From positions 13,078,198 to 13,142,197 of the forward strand of contig NC_087377.1 of NCBI RefSeq assembly GCF_963675165.1: a stretch of DNA of 64,000 nucleotides, read 5' to 3'. Shown piece after piece: positions 46,920 to 58,945 of this stretch (positions are counted from its first letter, which is position 1; each line of letters starts with the position of its first letter). The notes beneath the pieces are model-generated. The model did no database searches. It was not told the origin of the DNA and saw only the letters and a program-made list of their open reading frames with translations. A program made the position numbers and the translations under genes. The stretch is from Halichondria panicea (Eukaryota > Porifera > Demospongiae > Suberitida > Halichondriidae).

Positions 46920-49388
46920 TCTTAAAAAGAAAAACAACTTACGATCAGAGTGTTTCCAGAGTGTATTCTTGTAGCTAATGTAACAACTAGGTTTTCACAA
47001 TGTTGTGTGGCCAGATTATGGGATAATTAACGTTAGAATTTGGTTAACAATTTGGTTTGAAACAACTAATTGAAAGGTATACTGTATAGCGGATAATTTT
47101 CATTGGTGCAATTTTCATACTAACTACCCATTTGTATTCGTACAGGTCAGGATGGTGACGTTGAATATAATATGAACAATTTCTCAGTTTTAATTTTTGT
47201 AGCCACTGATACGAAAATTTCCACCATACGAAAATAACTATAAGGTAATTGGCAGAAATTATGCTCTATGAAGCATATAGGTGGCCGGGTCACCAACATT
47301 TTAGTGAATTTTGAAGGACTCGTAAATAAAACGCCATAATTATGATACATGGGGCTAAGGTGTTAGTATGTATGTTTCGTTGAAATCTGAGGGGGTGCTC
47401 ATTTTTTGTGTTGACTAAATTGAGGAATGTCCCATAAACGAAGTAAGTACTTTAAGTGACACAAATTCACACATGCATGTACGTGGTATAAAGTTGAGGT
47501 TTAGCCTAAGCTGAGTGGGTTTGGTTGTGAGTTAGCTTAAGGGTCATACTGAATGACACAATAAACATACGTGGGTACAGTAACAATCGTCCTGTATAAG
47601 GAAAGTTGGACTTGAGCCTATGTCATGCCATACAGTGCTATCACTACACATAGACAGAAGCTAGACATTATACGTAATAACTCACGTCGGATTATGTTGT
47701 TCTATTCTCCCCAGCAGCTGACAGAGTGAAGTGAGACAGACCACTACAGCAGACTGCATGCACCAGGCATTATCACTGCTGAGTGCTCTGTGAGGGGTAA
47801 ATGTAGTATCTCTACATTATCAATAATACTGAGGAAACAAGGACACATTTAATTTATACTACATGTACAAAATTAAGTACCCTTATCAAACACATCTTTG
47901 TACATGATCAGTACACCTAATCTACACAACATTAACATACCTTTATCCCATACCTCACTACACCCTTAATCACATAGCATACCCACACACATCTCACACC
48001 CTCACACACGATTCTTCTCCCACGGATCTCCCGGCTTGTGATAGTGTGAGTCCACACATTGATCCTCCCCTCCTCATTTTGGGGCCAGTAAACCACATGA
48101 GAACATCTGCTGATCTGTGTGGGTCGGGTCGTTATAGATACGAGGCATGCACCACCCCAATACAGCCAGTCCACGATCAATACCAGAGGAACTGAGGAAG
48201 GAGGAGGAAGAACTGTAGTAAAAATAATTTGCTTCTTATACCGTACAGTGGGAAATTTTTGTAAGGTACGTTTCGAGGGCACAGACAGAATACGGGAAAA
48301 TTAAACCTGGGATAAACTCCCAGCACTGGTATTCACATGCAAAGCTATGTGAGTGTGGTTTCCTGGTTGAATGCGATTATTAGAACTCACGAACGTTTAT
48401 GCTGAGGGCTCTGGAGCTAAATAGCGAACATTTCCCGCTATTATTATACGGTAGCTTAAAACACGATCAGCATTAACATTAAAGCACATCCGCACACAAT
48501 CTTTCAGACAGCTGTTCAGGTAGTAACACAGTGGAAAGTAAAGCTCAATGCACAACAATATTAATTGCCAAGCAGCAGCTTACAAAGTTAAGGTTACGGT
48601 ACACTGTTCCACCCACGCTCAAATTTGCGTGGGTGTTCAATGCAGTACACTAGTAAAATGGCTCTCATCTGGCAATGGTCACTTGGCGTCAATTCTAAGC
48701 ATCAGGAAACCCCTCCTTACCGTATAGTCTGCTGTTTCTTATTATACGAATAAAGGGGCAGGGCGACTCGAAGAGTTTTTCCCAAGAGAGTAAGTTGAAA
48801 CAAAGTTACGGCCATTTCTAGCTGTTTTTGTAGGCTAATATGGCGACTGTAGAGTAGTAACAAGGATATATTTTTTGCTGTAAGGTCTCTATGAACAAGA
48901 TCTCTTCGAGTCGCCCTCCAGTAAGTCTTTAGGCATCGAATACTGGTCAGAAAGACAACCTGGAAGCTATGCGGTCAATAAAACTTGACACTAAAATTTT
49001 CAGTTTTTTCCAGCTGACCTCAGACCACTTCATTGGATTATAAGACATAGATACTTTTAGCTACAATAATAGCTAGCATTGTTTCATGTTCTCTTTTCAT
49101 TGATAATCATTGCTAGTTACAAAAATAATGTAGTGATGAGAAATAAAGAAAATAAATATCTTATGAATTATTCATGAGCAATTAGTATTCAGGATTCATA
49201 CAAAAATCAACATACTATATGCACCATACTATGATTATGCATTCACCTATATAATTATATATATATATGATCATTATCTACATCGTTAATATTATTCTTC
49301 GAATACGTATAACAATAAGATTATTGTTCAATTAAGGCAGTTTCAATATAGTGTTAAACCATTGTGAAGTTTTTGTCCGCAATAACAG
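46920..49388. other. No gene recognised; scattered MITEs
   Basis: 48237-48453 is an ACCGTA..TACGGT-ended MITE similar to 9715-9925. 48757-48922 has inverted AGGGCGACTCGAAGAG arms about 150 bp apart. The 117-codon frame on the minus strand at 47932-48282 overlaps a MITE and has no recognised domain. Confidence 0.4.
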
Positions 49389-52300
49389 CTAGCACAGCCG
49401 CTTTAAAAACTTCGAAGCTTTCAATATACGGGTAGAGATTACAATTTCTCTCGAACAAGTGTGAGAGACGATGTATTCATCCTCTTGTTGGATCTGAACA
49501 TGAATTCTGTTTCCTGTCACCACAGGACATCCAGTGGCAAACTGTACAAAGTCACGGAGAACTGTTACGGAACAAGAGGAGATGGGACGATTTAGCATAA
49601 TTATGTATAATTATAATTATTATAGGAAAATAAACATTCCGAACGAGTGGTGCAAGCTGCACTGTGCTAATGCCTCTCGCCATGTTTTGCTTTCGTTTAG
49701 AGTGTTACAGTAATGATTTCAATGCTATAACATGCTCCCCCAGAGAGGTATCTTTGTGTAATAAAATTGTTATTGTCATTGAATCACACAGTCATTATAA
49801 AAGAGGAGCATGGCTTGATGAATTGATCTTCAAGGATCTGACGATAAAAGCATGTGTATAGATTACCAATGTAAAAGTCTATTTTTTGCATTTTCTGTCA
49901 ATGAAATAAAGGGTGGATTTGCAATGAGGTCAGAGTTCGCAAGGGCAGCATACATGCATGCAGCTTTAGTACAAGGCTAACTCATAAGAAAGTTTGTGGG
50001 ACGCAGCAACATGTACAGCCATCACTGTGAGTAAAAAACCATAGCCATAACTTGAGAAAGAAGCTTTAGTTTGCAAATCCACGAATATAGAATAACCAAA
50101 CAGCTCTATAAACATATAAACACAAATAATAATTATACCTTACCTTGTTCAGGGCTCTCTCCAATGAAAGCCAGAAGATAGTTCCAAATACGCAATACTA
50201 CTTCACCTTCCAAGCTGGATGCTGCTTTTTCAAGATACTTGAAACGTCTGAGGGGCTGATCTCTTTTGAAACAGTGAACACACTTTTTAACACATCAGGA
50301 AAGGCACGCATTACAGTGCGAACACTAAACTCTTCTAGGCCTTCCGCAAAAGAGTCCAGGTACACCTTCCTCTTTTGAAAGGCGTCATATGCCATTATAT
50401 TCCCTATGATTTGAGCTCTGTTCTCCACCTACAATTATGCATGTTATGTAAGGAAAATGTGTGTGTGTGTGTGCAGTAACCTTATCACTAAAAAAAATCA
50501 TCTGGGTGGAATCCGGACTAAACCAATCCGTGTTACGGCATAATCTGGATTAATGCCAACCAACCTCTGGAGGTGGTTCAGATTGATTAAGAAGCAGTTA
50601 ATTTAGCTGTGGTAAACACAAAGGGCTAATTCTGAGGTGTTGCATGCATGCATTCATAATTAACCTTAATAGGTACATCACATCCACTCTGGTCCATTAC
50701 TTTGCAAAGTTCGTCCACTCTATTGAAGTTGTGCAGCAACTCGGGCGTGTTCATCTCTTGCAACTACATAAAGAGATCACACAATAAACACAGTGTAAGT
50801 ACTCCACATAGTGTTACTTACATCAGACACAAGAGTTTTAACGTTTTCACTCAAGTCTTCTTCTCTTACCAAAGACAAGGCTTCGTCAACATTACAACCG
50901 CACATATAATAGTAGCAGCACTGTGACAGATAAGGGAAACCTTGACCATCCATTAAGAAGCTGTGTCCCACCATCTTTCCAATGACTTTCAGTAGACCAG
51001 ATGACAAGTTCGACACGCGGAAAACAGGGCGACGACCAGTCGGAGGGCCCTCAAAAATTCTCAATTTGTCAGAAGCGCCAATTTTCTCAAACACTACTGA
51101 AAAGAACTGTCGTCGAATCCCCCCTATAGAGAAACAATTGGATAGTTGTAAATCAATGAATAATATTTTCGCGATCAGTTAAACCAGGAGCCCATAAAAT
51201 AAGGCGACTAACTTCAACGTATACTCAGAGATCACGTTTCATAATTTAGCGACTAAGTGCTTGCAAACTGCAGCCCTATATTACGTATAACACATGTAGG
51301 TTCAACCACTTAGTGACTTTGAATACATGGAAATGTGGTCATAATATTATAGCCACTTACAAAACGTGATCCCCTATGTGCTAACACAAGTGCAACATGC
51401 CATACTTACCAGTATCAATTCCTGGCTGCCCAATGATTGCTACCCTAAGCCAGGGGCGTACACAGGGTGGTGCTTAGGGTGCTCCAGCACCCCCATCCAG
51501 GCTCTGGTGCTCCAGCACCCTATCCAGACTCAGAGAAGCTCAAGTAGATAGTTCAACCATCACTGGCTGGCTAGAAGGAAGCTACACTTACTGCAGCTAT
51601 CTACAGCTTAATAGTGATAGTTACAATAACTTTATACCAGTTAGATCTAGCTAGCTAGCCTAAAAAACTTACTTTTCTTCGATCGTTACTGGGATATCCA
51701 TGGGAACTAATAAAGAGTGGGGAGGGGCTCAATAATAAGGCTAGGCAGCAGGAAGTGGTTTGCTGTATCAAACACTTGAGCTGGCCTCACAACATGCAGC
51801 ACAACAAGGTTCTTGGATCCAGGTACATGAGGTGCATGAATGTATAGTATAATTAAGCCTACATGTATGTACAATAATAATAATCAATGTTTGCAATGTA
51901 AACTACAAAGTCTCTTTTCCTCAACATCAAGGTACGTACTGGTGGTCATACTTTGTACGCTGCCTGTCACCTCCTGGTAAGCTGATCAATCTTTTAGTGG
52001 CCTGAAAAGAAAAGAATCAAGACTGTCGTCAGATCAAGCAAAGGAACAAACGTTTATCATCACTTAACTTCTACATTTACACAGAGACTAGACATGATTG
52101 CATTGACATTTGACATACCTTAAGAAGAGTTGGCTAGAGTTTGCCATCCCAGGCGAATTGAGCTTCTGGTCGTAAACATTCTTGACTTGCTGATGGCACT
52201 GTAAAATACTGTCAGTACTGTGGCTGTGCACCATCTAGAAAACAGTGGGTGTTGCCGACAAAAGGGGTGTCACCCCGGAAGTGGGCGTGGTCTAAATTTT

Positions 52301-54889
52301 GATGCGCGCTTTGCGCGCAATGAGCACCACCATTGACTGAATCCTAGGATCGCCCCTGCTAAGCTGTCCATCTTTCATGACCCTAGGATCGCCCCTGCTA
52401 AGCTGTCCATCTTTCATGACCCTGGAGCTTTTGTAGAAAGCAATAGCTGAAAACACCCAATCGTCCTCATCTTCATCTTCATCAATTCTCAAACGAGGGC
52501 TCTCACTTGCTGTCTTCTTGATTTGGACTTTGTGCAGCAACTTCTGTAGACGGACAGCTGACAAAGGTGCCTGTAAAATATCCAGAACTCTATTTAAGTC
52601 ATGACCAGTTACTTCCAGAAGCGTCCTGAGTTGCTGGCTAGTACTATTAGGAAACATCTCCGATAAAGAAGCAATACAGTCGGTGAACAGTGGAGAGACG
52701 ACAGAGGGCCCTGGAGTGACGAGTCGCTGAGGCATTGGAGTGAGGGGTGGCTGAGGCGTTGGAGTCACGGGTGGCTGAGGCATTGGAGTGAGGGGTGGCT
52801 GAGGCGTTAGAGTCACGAGTGGCTGAGGCATTGGAGTGAGGGATGGCTGAGGCGTTGGAGTCACTTGTGGTTGAGGCATTGGAGTGACAGGTGGTTGGGG
52901 CATTAGAGTGACCAGTGGCTGAGGTATTGGAGTCACGGGTGGTTGAGGCATTGGAGTGACAGGTGGTTGAGGCTGCATTGGAGTGACAGGTGGTTGAGGC
53001 ATTGGAGTGACAGGTGGTTGAGGCGTTGGAGTGACAGGTGGTTGAGTCTGAGATATTGATGCAGAAGTGGTTGTTTCGCTTGAAGTGACATACTCTAGGT
53101 AGCTTGGAAGTCCATCTGACTCAGCAGGACTATCAAGCTCTGCATGGGCTATGGTGTTCAGGTGTGTTCTTGAGTGCTTCAGTTGAACCACCACTAGCAG
53201 CAAGATCAGCAACCCCTTCAAATTCTTTTGTCATTCGTACATATAAAGCACCACAGCCTGCTAGTTTTTTAACGGTCTTGCAATTGAATGTCATTCCAGG
53301 TTTGAGATTTGGTAAAGATGCATTTTTCCCACAGACATCAATAAAATCAAAATCGAACTTGTCACACTCAGATAGGTCATATTCACAATTAGTATGGACG
53401 ACAGCTACAATGTCCTCACGAACACTAACCTCAGATGCATTTAGTGGAATTTCTGGTAGCATTCCGCGCATTAGGATGATGTGTTCTTTTCTTGTAAACT
53501 TAGACGGTGCACTTCGGCCCATGACACAAAACACAACTAGTTTTCGCTGAAACATTTCTGTCTGATACTTCTGTTTTTCTTTCGGCTTTTGATATTTTAA
53601 CCCAGCAATTGAAGATTTGCTTAAACGTTTTGGGCACCGTGGAATAGGGTTCCAGGAGGAATTATATGATGTGCTTGGAAGCGATCCACTCATGATGGAA
53701 TGGGTTCGAGCAGTGACTTGTTCCGCTATATAAATAAAAGGGTAAACATGTCAAACAATTCTGTGACATAGATCCAATGCATGTCACATAATTACATTAT
53801 ACACTGCAAGTACACTGTAAAAAATGGTGTGTGGTTTTGACGCAAGTGCGTGACTATTGTGGCAACTATCAGGAAAAAACGCAAGAAAAAACGCACGTTT
53901 GCCACAATAGCCACGCACTCTGCGTCAAAACCACGCATCATTTTTTACAGTGTATGGACACTTACTCTGGACGGATTCTGAGCATCTCCTTCTTATTTCT
54001 GCCCTGACACTAATCTTATCGAGGCCTAGCTCCTTGAGATGGCTGTCTGGCAACAGCTTAACTGTTGCCACATACACCTGAAGTGACACAATAAACAAAA
54101 TCAAATTAAGTGGCAGTGAATCACTATTACTGTAAAATAGCCACCCCACTCTATAATTACACGCAATTCTATTCGCCCAGTACCATATAAATTCGTTCGC
54201 TTTTCGTATATACGAAAATGAGGTTTTTTATGGACCATTCTTACATGCTATGGATCATTCGTGCATCATTTCTACATGGTTATACGTAGGCTCTTTCTTT
54301 ATCTGTTCTTTGACAATTTATTGTTAAACTACGGTATTATAAGAAAGAAATATAGAGGTAGAGATAAGAATAATTCCAGCACGGTTGTTTTAGAATTATG
54401 CTGATGCTGACGTGGCACTTAAATTAGGGGGCGCTGCAATTAGGATATTCCACCTTTCTAATGGTAATTCCACAAACGTTTATACCCTGGAAATATATAC
54501 CCACCATGCATGCATACGGTACACACGCAATACAGCGCTGCAGTTTGCAAGCGATTTCCATGTAAGGAAATGCGCCAATAATATTATTACTAAACATGAT
54601 CTCGAGTATATAGTGTGCAACAACTCACTTTTTCTCGTTTGAAGTTTTCTAGTACTGATTGTCCGACATCTAGGTGTTGTAGCAGGGACTCCATCTACAA
54701 AAAACAGAAATTATTGTCAGTGTGTGCATATGTATACTCCTCACTGTCAGTACTATACATGCATTTACAATGCTATAGATCTATATAGCAGTATAGTGGG
54801 AAAAGAAGACGGTATTTCCATACTATCATAAAGTAAAGTAAAAGTCTGCCTACCGCTGCCTCTTGTGTGGCATGCCATTCATCATCCAT
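49389..54889 (-). CDS. SAM-CUE-HECT E3 ubiquitin ligase (G2E3-like truncated HECT), damaged
   Basis: Exons on the minus strand: 54889-54854 (start), 54694-54629 and 54077-53966 (SAM-like: LLQHLDVGQSVLENF, LPDSHLKELGLDKISV), from about 53727 a middle region (CDKFDFDFIDVCG), a Pro-rich minisatellite-encoded stretch (PPVTPMPQ repeats, 53050-52730), a CUE-like ubiquitin-binding domain (FTDCIASLSEMFPNSTSQQL), an acidic linker and AIAFYKSS; then HECT exons 51124-50820 (GGIRRQFFSVVFEKI, GHSFLMDGQGFPYLS), about 50769-50673, 50431-50157, and 49563-49389 with the C-lobe catalytic Cys in SHTCSREIVIST. A 58-bp GT..AG piece near 53197-53140 would join two frames. An A5 run near 50220 shifts frame before EGEVVLRIWNYL. 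A hAT-like element separates the linker from the HECT. Family assignment is firm; function is uncertain. Confidence 0.72.
51451..52358. mobile_element. hAT-like element inserted at the exon end of the HECT gene
   Basis: Ends CAGGGGCGTACACAGGG and, inverted, CAGGGGCGATCCTAGG; both sides abut CTAAGC. CAGGGGCG ends are typical of hAT non-autonomous elements. Immediately right, 16 bp of the element end plus 23 bp of target exon are repeated in tandem (52359-52420). Non-coding interior. Confidence 0.62.
53813..53952. mobile_element. 140-bp foldback MITE with TA duplication, in HECT gene intron
   Basis: Nearly the whole element is a hairpin: arms start CACTGTAAAAAATG and continue through TTTTGACGCA and CTATTGTGGCAA with few mismatches; TA on both sides. 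Confidence 0.75.
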
Positions 54890-55038
54890 GGTGTCTGCCA
54901 GTCCAAGGAACACAAGAACTGAAGAAACTGCTGAAGTGCTGAAGAAACTGATTTACTGTCTATATATCCTACCATATATAGTCAATAATAGCTAAGTATA
55001 GCCTATATCAAGTGTATATACCATATATGTGTGCATAC

Positions 55039-56093
55039 TATATATAAGGGTTGTTATAAAACAGGGAATGAGAAATGAGGAAATGAGAAATAAGAAATGA
55101 GGAAATGAGGAAATAAGAAATAGGAAATGAGGAAATAGAAATAGAATAATAATAATATATTTTGGTTACGATCATCACCATGGCATTAATTTTCATCACA
55201 ATAATTATGACATTGTTATAATTATTATTATAGATGCACAAAAGTATAATGACTGATATCAGCCAAGAAGCTAGTAGGTGACTAAGTATTTAGTTATCAA
55301 ATATAATTATAATTATAGTGGCACCTCCACACAGTACAGGTTGTCGGACACATTGTAAGAATTAAATTTTACCATCGCTTCAGATGGCACAGTGAGCTTT
55401 CTTCATTAAAGGTAGCATCAGCTTTAACTATATTATAAGCATTGCTTGTGAGAATGGTAATGGGAATTGCTTTCTTCACCCTGTAGCGAGATTGGATATG
55501 ATACCAGTACAGTGTACTAATGTCATTACTTCCTGCAGCTTTATGACAGGACTGGCAGATCATTAGAATTTGCTTGGTTTGACAAACAGTTTTGGAGGTT
55601 TCTTTGCTGTTACTTACATGTAGATGTTGACATTGAGTCCAGTCCATTGACTATCACTTGCCCACCGGATTGTGAAATCGGTGAATGTATTCCCAGTATA
55701 GCCACGCATAGGTAAATTGTTTGAGACTGTGGGACTGTAGGACAGTACATGTAAGTACCGTTACGTAGGTAGATCTGATGTCTGAACCATGCCAGTCGTA
55801 TACATGGCACACAAGTAGATAGAGGTAGAGAGTGTCACACCGTGTACCAGAGGAACATAAGTTCTGTATGGTGGCAGAGCACCAGGAGACTTGTCACCAG
55901 GAGGTACGTACCTGTAGCTCAGTAGATGTTAGCTTCGTCTTCAGACTTGCTCTGCCCATAGATACGCTCTGCCTAACAGCTCATTTCTCGTTCTCATTTC
56001 TTCATTTCCTCATTTCCTATTTCTTATTTCCTCATTTCCTCATTTCTCATTTCCTCATTTCTCATTCCCTGTTTTATAACAACCCTATATATA
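55039..56093. mobile_element. TIR element whose ends are GAAATGAG minisatellites
   Basis: AAGGGTTGTTATAAAACAGG plus about 90 bp of GAAATGAGG/GAAATAAG units at the left are inverted at 55985-56093. About 1.05 kb. No coding domain recognised inside; several short minus-strand frames look random. Confidence 0.65.
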
Positions 56094-56126
56094 ATAGATC
56101 TATATATATCATGCATAAATTATACT

Positions 56127-56302
56127 ATACACAGTAAAAACAGATTCGTTATAATAACATAAAACATCTCAAATAAAATGCATCATTTGAAATTTAATGT
56201 AGAAATGACATAAATTTCTGTCATTTCTACATTAAATTTCAAATGATGCATTTTATTTGAGATGTTTTATGTTATTATAACGAATCTGTTTTTACTGTGT
56301 AT
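56127..56302. repeat. Perfect 84-bp-arm palindrome (8-base loop)
   Basis: 56127-56210 is an exact reverse complement of 56219-56302; the loop is TAAATTTC. Ends read TACACAGTAAAAACAG and its inverse, resembling the CACTGTAAAAA ends of the 140-bp MITE, with TA flanks inside the arms. Could be a foldback MITE or a hairpin-RNA source. Confidence 0.9.
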
Positions 56303-56512
56303 TTATAATTATACTATGTTTGTCATAATTATATAATGTATCATGTGACATACAAAATCTTGTGTAGTGTGTGATCACATGCAGTAATTATATGGAAATT
56401 TGTTGACTTATATTAAATGAGCATCACATTCAAGACAACCCAACATGCATGCATGCAATTAGCATGCCATATAAACAAGACATCATGCATGCAATAAGTT
56501 TAGTCAGCAAGT

Positions 56513-57120
56513 TCACAACAGAGTGTTCATGATGGTTGAGTGCAGAGGGTTGAGTGCATGGGTTGTCAGAATCCATCTCTTTTGACCAATTTGTAGGCGT
56601 ACAACCACTCGAGCGAAGTTCACTGTGCATGCTTTCTGTTTTTTATCTATAATTATACTGGCTGCATGGGGTTTTGGAGAGAGGACTTCTTGCAAAGACC
56701 ATGCAATCACTGGACTTGGTGGAGGGCTTTGGATAGGACTTGGCAGAAGAGAGTTGCACATGACAGGAGTTGTTTCTTCTTCCTATAGGGAATACTGCAG
56801 TAGGATATAATATATAGACAGCAATTAATGCATGCATGTTAATTATAAGCATCATTATATATTAAGTTCAGATCAAACCTGTAGTATTATTTCCAATTGG
56901 CAAGGTAAAATGCACTCTAATGCTAATGGAATAAGCGCAGCCTTCTGTGGGAGTCCTACCAGTGTTCTTTTTTGGTTTCTTCTCATTTGATGCAGGAGAA
57001 ATTCTTTTTAGAGAAGGAGGTGAAGTTGAAAGATCAGTGCCTGTGCATGTGACCACAGAATCTCTGTCTGAGCTACTCCGGCCTGCTGTAGTGTCTAGTC
57101 TCTGTGTTGTGCTGTTAAGC
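56513..57120 (-). CDS. Possible two-exon Ser/Pro-rich gene fragment
   Basis: Minus strand: an exon from about 57120 to 56881 (RRPSLK-type Ser/Thr/Pro-rich segment: LSTSPPSLKRISPASNEKKP, then SIRVHFTLPIGNNTTG) ends at a GT donor; an acceptor at about 56788 opens EEETTPVMCNSLLPSPIQSP and runs to a stop at 56513. The join keeps frame. No recognised domain. Upstream exons may lie between 57230 and 57360. Coding status is uncertain. Confidence 0.3.
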
Positions 57121-57434
57121 TAGCAGGTTTACTATCACAAGACACAAGACCATGCTGAACCTCAAGTAGACAAGCATTTAGTTATTTACTGTATATCCAT
57201 GAAACATAGCAAGTAAGCTGCTGTGACCTCCTACCTCCTGCAGGCGTGCCTGCGTGATCTCAGGCTCAGAAGGTCCCCATCTGAGCTACTCTGAGTTGCT
57301 GTAGGCGTGCCTGTGGCCTCAAGAGTATCTGTGTCTTGTCTGTCTGTTGCGGTACTAGAGTGCGCGCAGCCATAGATATATAGCCAGCCGCCCTAGAAAC
57401 CCTTGCCAGCGGCCTGTAATCGAGGCAACCCATG

Positions 57435-57725
57435 CTAATCCCCACCCACCAGATCGATCACATCAAGTCGATCCTTACCAGAAGAAGTCGACGATTCGAT
57501 CCCTACGCACATCGAGTCGATCCCTACCAAAATCGAGTCGATAAAACACATCGAGTCGATCCCTACCAAAATCGAGTCGATAAACACATCGAGTCGATCC
57601 CTACCAAAATTGAGTTGATAAAACTCGAGTCGATCCGTACCAAAATCGAGTCGATAAAACACATCGAGTCGATCCCTACCAGATGAAGTCAATAATCGAT
57701 TTGATAAAACACATCGAGTCGATTT
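57435..57725. repeat. Minisatellite, about 38-40-bp unit
   Basis: Five to seven degenerate copies of ATCGAGTCGATAAAACACAT / CGAGTCGATCCCTACCAAA. Open frames on both strands here are a by-product of the repeat. Confidence 0.78.
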
Positions 57726-57949
57726 TATCCTGACACCAACACATGGTATTTTGTATCGCCATTTTGAAACAAAAGGCTCACCATAGATAGATAGATAGAT
57801 AAATTTTCATTTGGATAGGAATCCAACATAATGGTAGGTTTTCATGCAGGTCCTATATAAAAGAAGAAGAAAAAAATATATAAAACATACATATAGATAA
57901 TTAATTCTTATATGACAGGTGTTCTCCTAGATTGTACTGTGTAGTGTTT

Positions 57950-58450
57950 TCAGGGAGGTTTTTTGAACAACTTTAAGGTGGGACATGATTTTGAGGATAG
58001 CGGGAGACGGTTGTAGTGCAGAGCACCTGAGTATTCAAAGCTCCTTCTGTAGTGATCAGAGTTTGGCTGGCCTAGGTGGATATTACCTGATCCACGGGTC
58101 CCCATGTTGTACAGTGTCGAGTTGAGTTTAAACTTGTTCTTCAGGTAAGAAGGGGCGAGGTTCAGCAGACATCTGTAAACTAGAGTGAGCATAAACCTCT
58201 GCCGCCTTTCTTGGAGTGTAGTCCAGCCAAGTTGGTCCCTGAGGGGTGAGCTGCTAGTGTGCGGAGGTTTTCCCAATATCACACGCATTCCATAGTTCTG
58301 TATACGTTCAATTCTCTTACTGATGGTAGAGTTGCATGAATGCCATACCACTGAGCAATAGTCTAGGTGGGGGCGAACAAGGCTGTTAAATAATAGTTTG
58401 CGGGTGTTGATTGGTAGGAAGGAGCTAGAGCGTTTGATTGTTGAGAGTGC
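57950..58450 (-). pseudogene. CR1-like LINE 3' end (reverse transcriptase thumb/C-terminus)
   Basis: Minus strand LFNSLVRPHLDYCSVVWHSC, RIERIQNYGMRVILG, then QLGWTTLQERRQRFMLTLVY and YNRLPL; typical C-terminal end of LINE ORF2. 5'-truncated, as expected for LINE insertion. The 3' flank has a (TAGA)n run at 57783-57804. It joins Helitron-derived sequence at about 58450 without a frame break. Confidence 0.7.
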
Positions 58451-58945
58451 GGTACAGGAGGCAAGGGCCTCCTCTGCCTCATTGCTAGTTACGCCACTGT
58501 TTCTACTAGCAAAATACGTTAGGGTCATTGTCATCAAGGTTCTCGATTGCAAAAAAAGGCCGATTCTGTCTTTTTTGGGATTGGTATCAACAAACAACAC
58601 AGTTCTGCTCATCTTTTTCATGTGGAGTGGTAGTATTCTATAAACTGCTTCTTAGGCACTGACTTCCCTGTGTGTAAGAAACGCTGAACTAAGGTCTTCG
58701 GTTCTAGTCTCGTTTGCTACACGCTTTAAGAGTTCACCCATGGTTCTATATCTGTTTTCATTATAATTATAATAATATGTACGAGGCTATATACATCATA
58801 CAAGCATAGCCATTGAGGACATACTGTATATCCATGTTAGCCTGCCAAGCTCGTAGCAGTACATGCGAATTGTAATTGTTAACGTTACATTCATTTGGTT
58901 TACATTAAAGGGAAGGTACTATGAAAAAAATAAAGTTTTATTTTT
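58451..58945 (-). pseudogene. Helitron replicase/helicase fragment (copy 2)
   Basis: Minus strand MGELLKRVANETRTEDLSSA, FLTHREVSA then an in-frame stop, EAVYRILPLHMKKMSRTVLF and VDTNPKKDRIGLFLQ. I know these motifs from Helitron-associated proteins in invertebrates. Same-orientation copy of 29790-30540 but without the MITE insertion. Confidence 0.55.

Noticed and set aside
47932-48282. 117-codon minus-strand frame
   Set aside because: Runs through a MITE end (TACCGTACAGTG region) and repeat-like DNA; composition and lack of motifs argue against a gene.
57432-57692. Open frames of about 85 codons on both strands
   Set aside because: Both are produced by the 38-40-bp minisatellite; repetitive peptides on both strands are a repeat artefact.
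57435-57725. CRISPR-like array of repeats
   Set aside because: Units are contiguous and degenerate without unique spacers, and the genome is eukaryotic.
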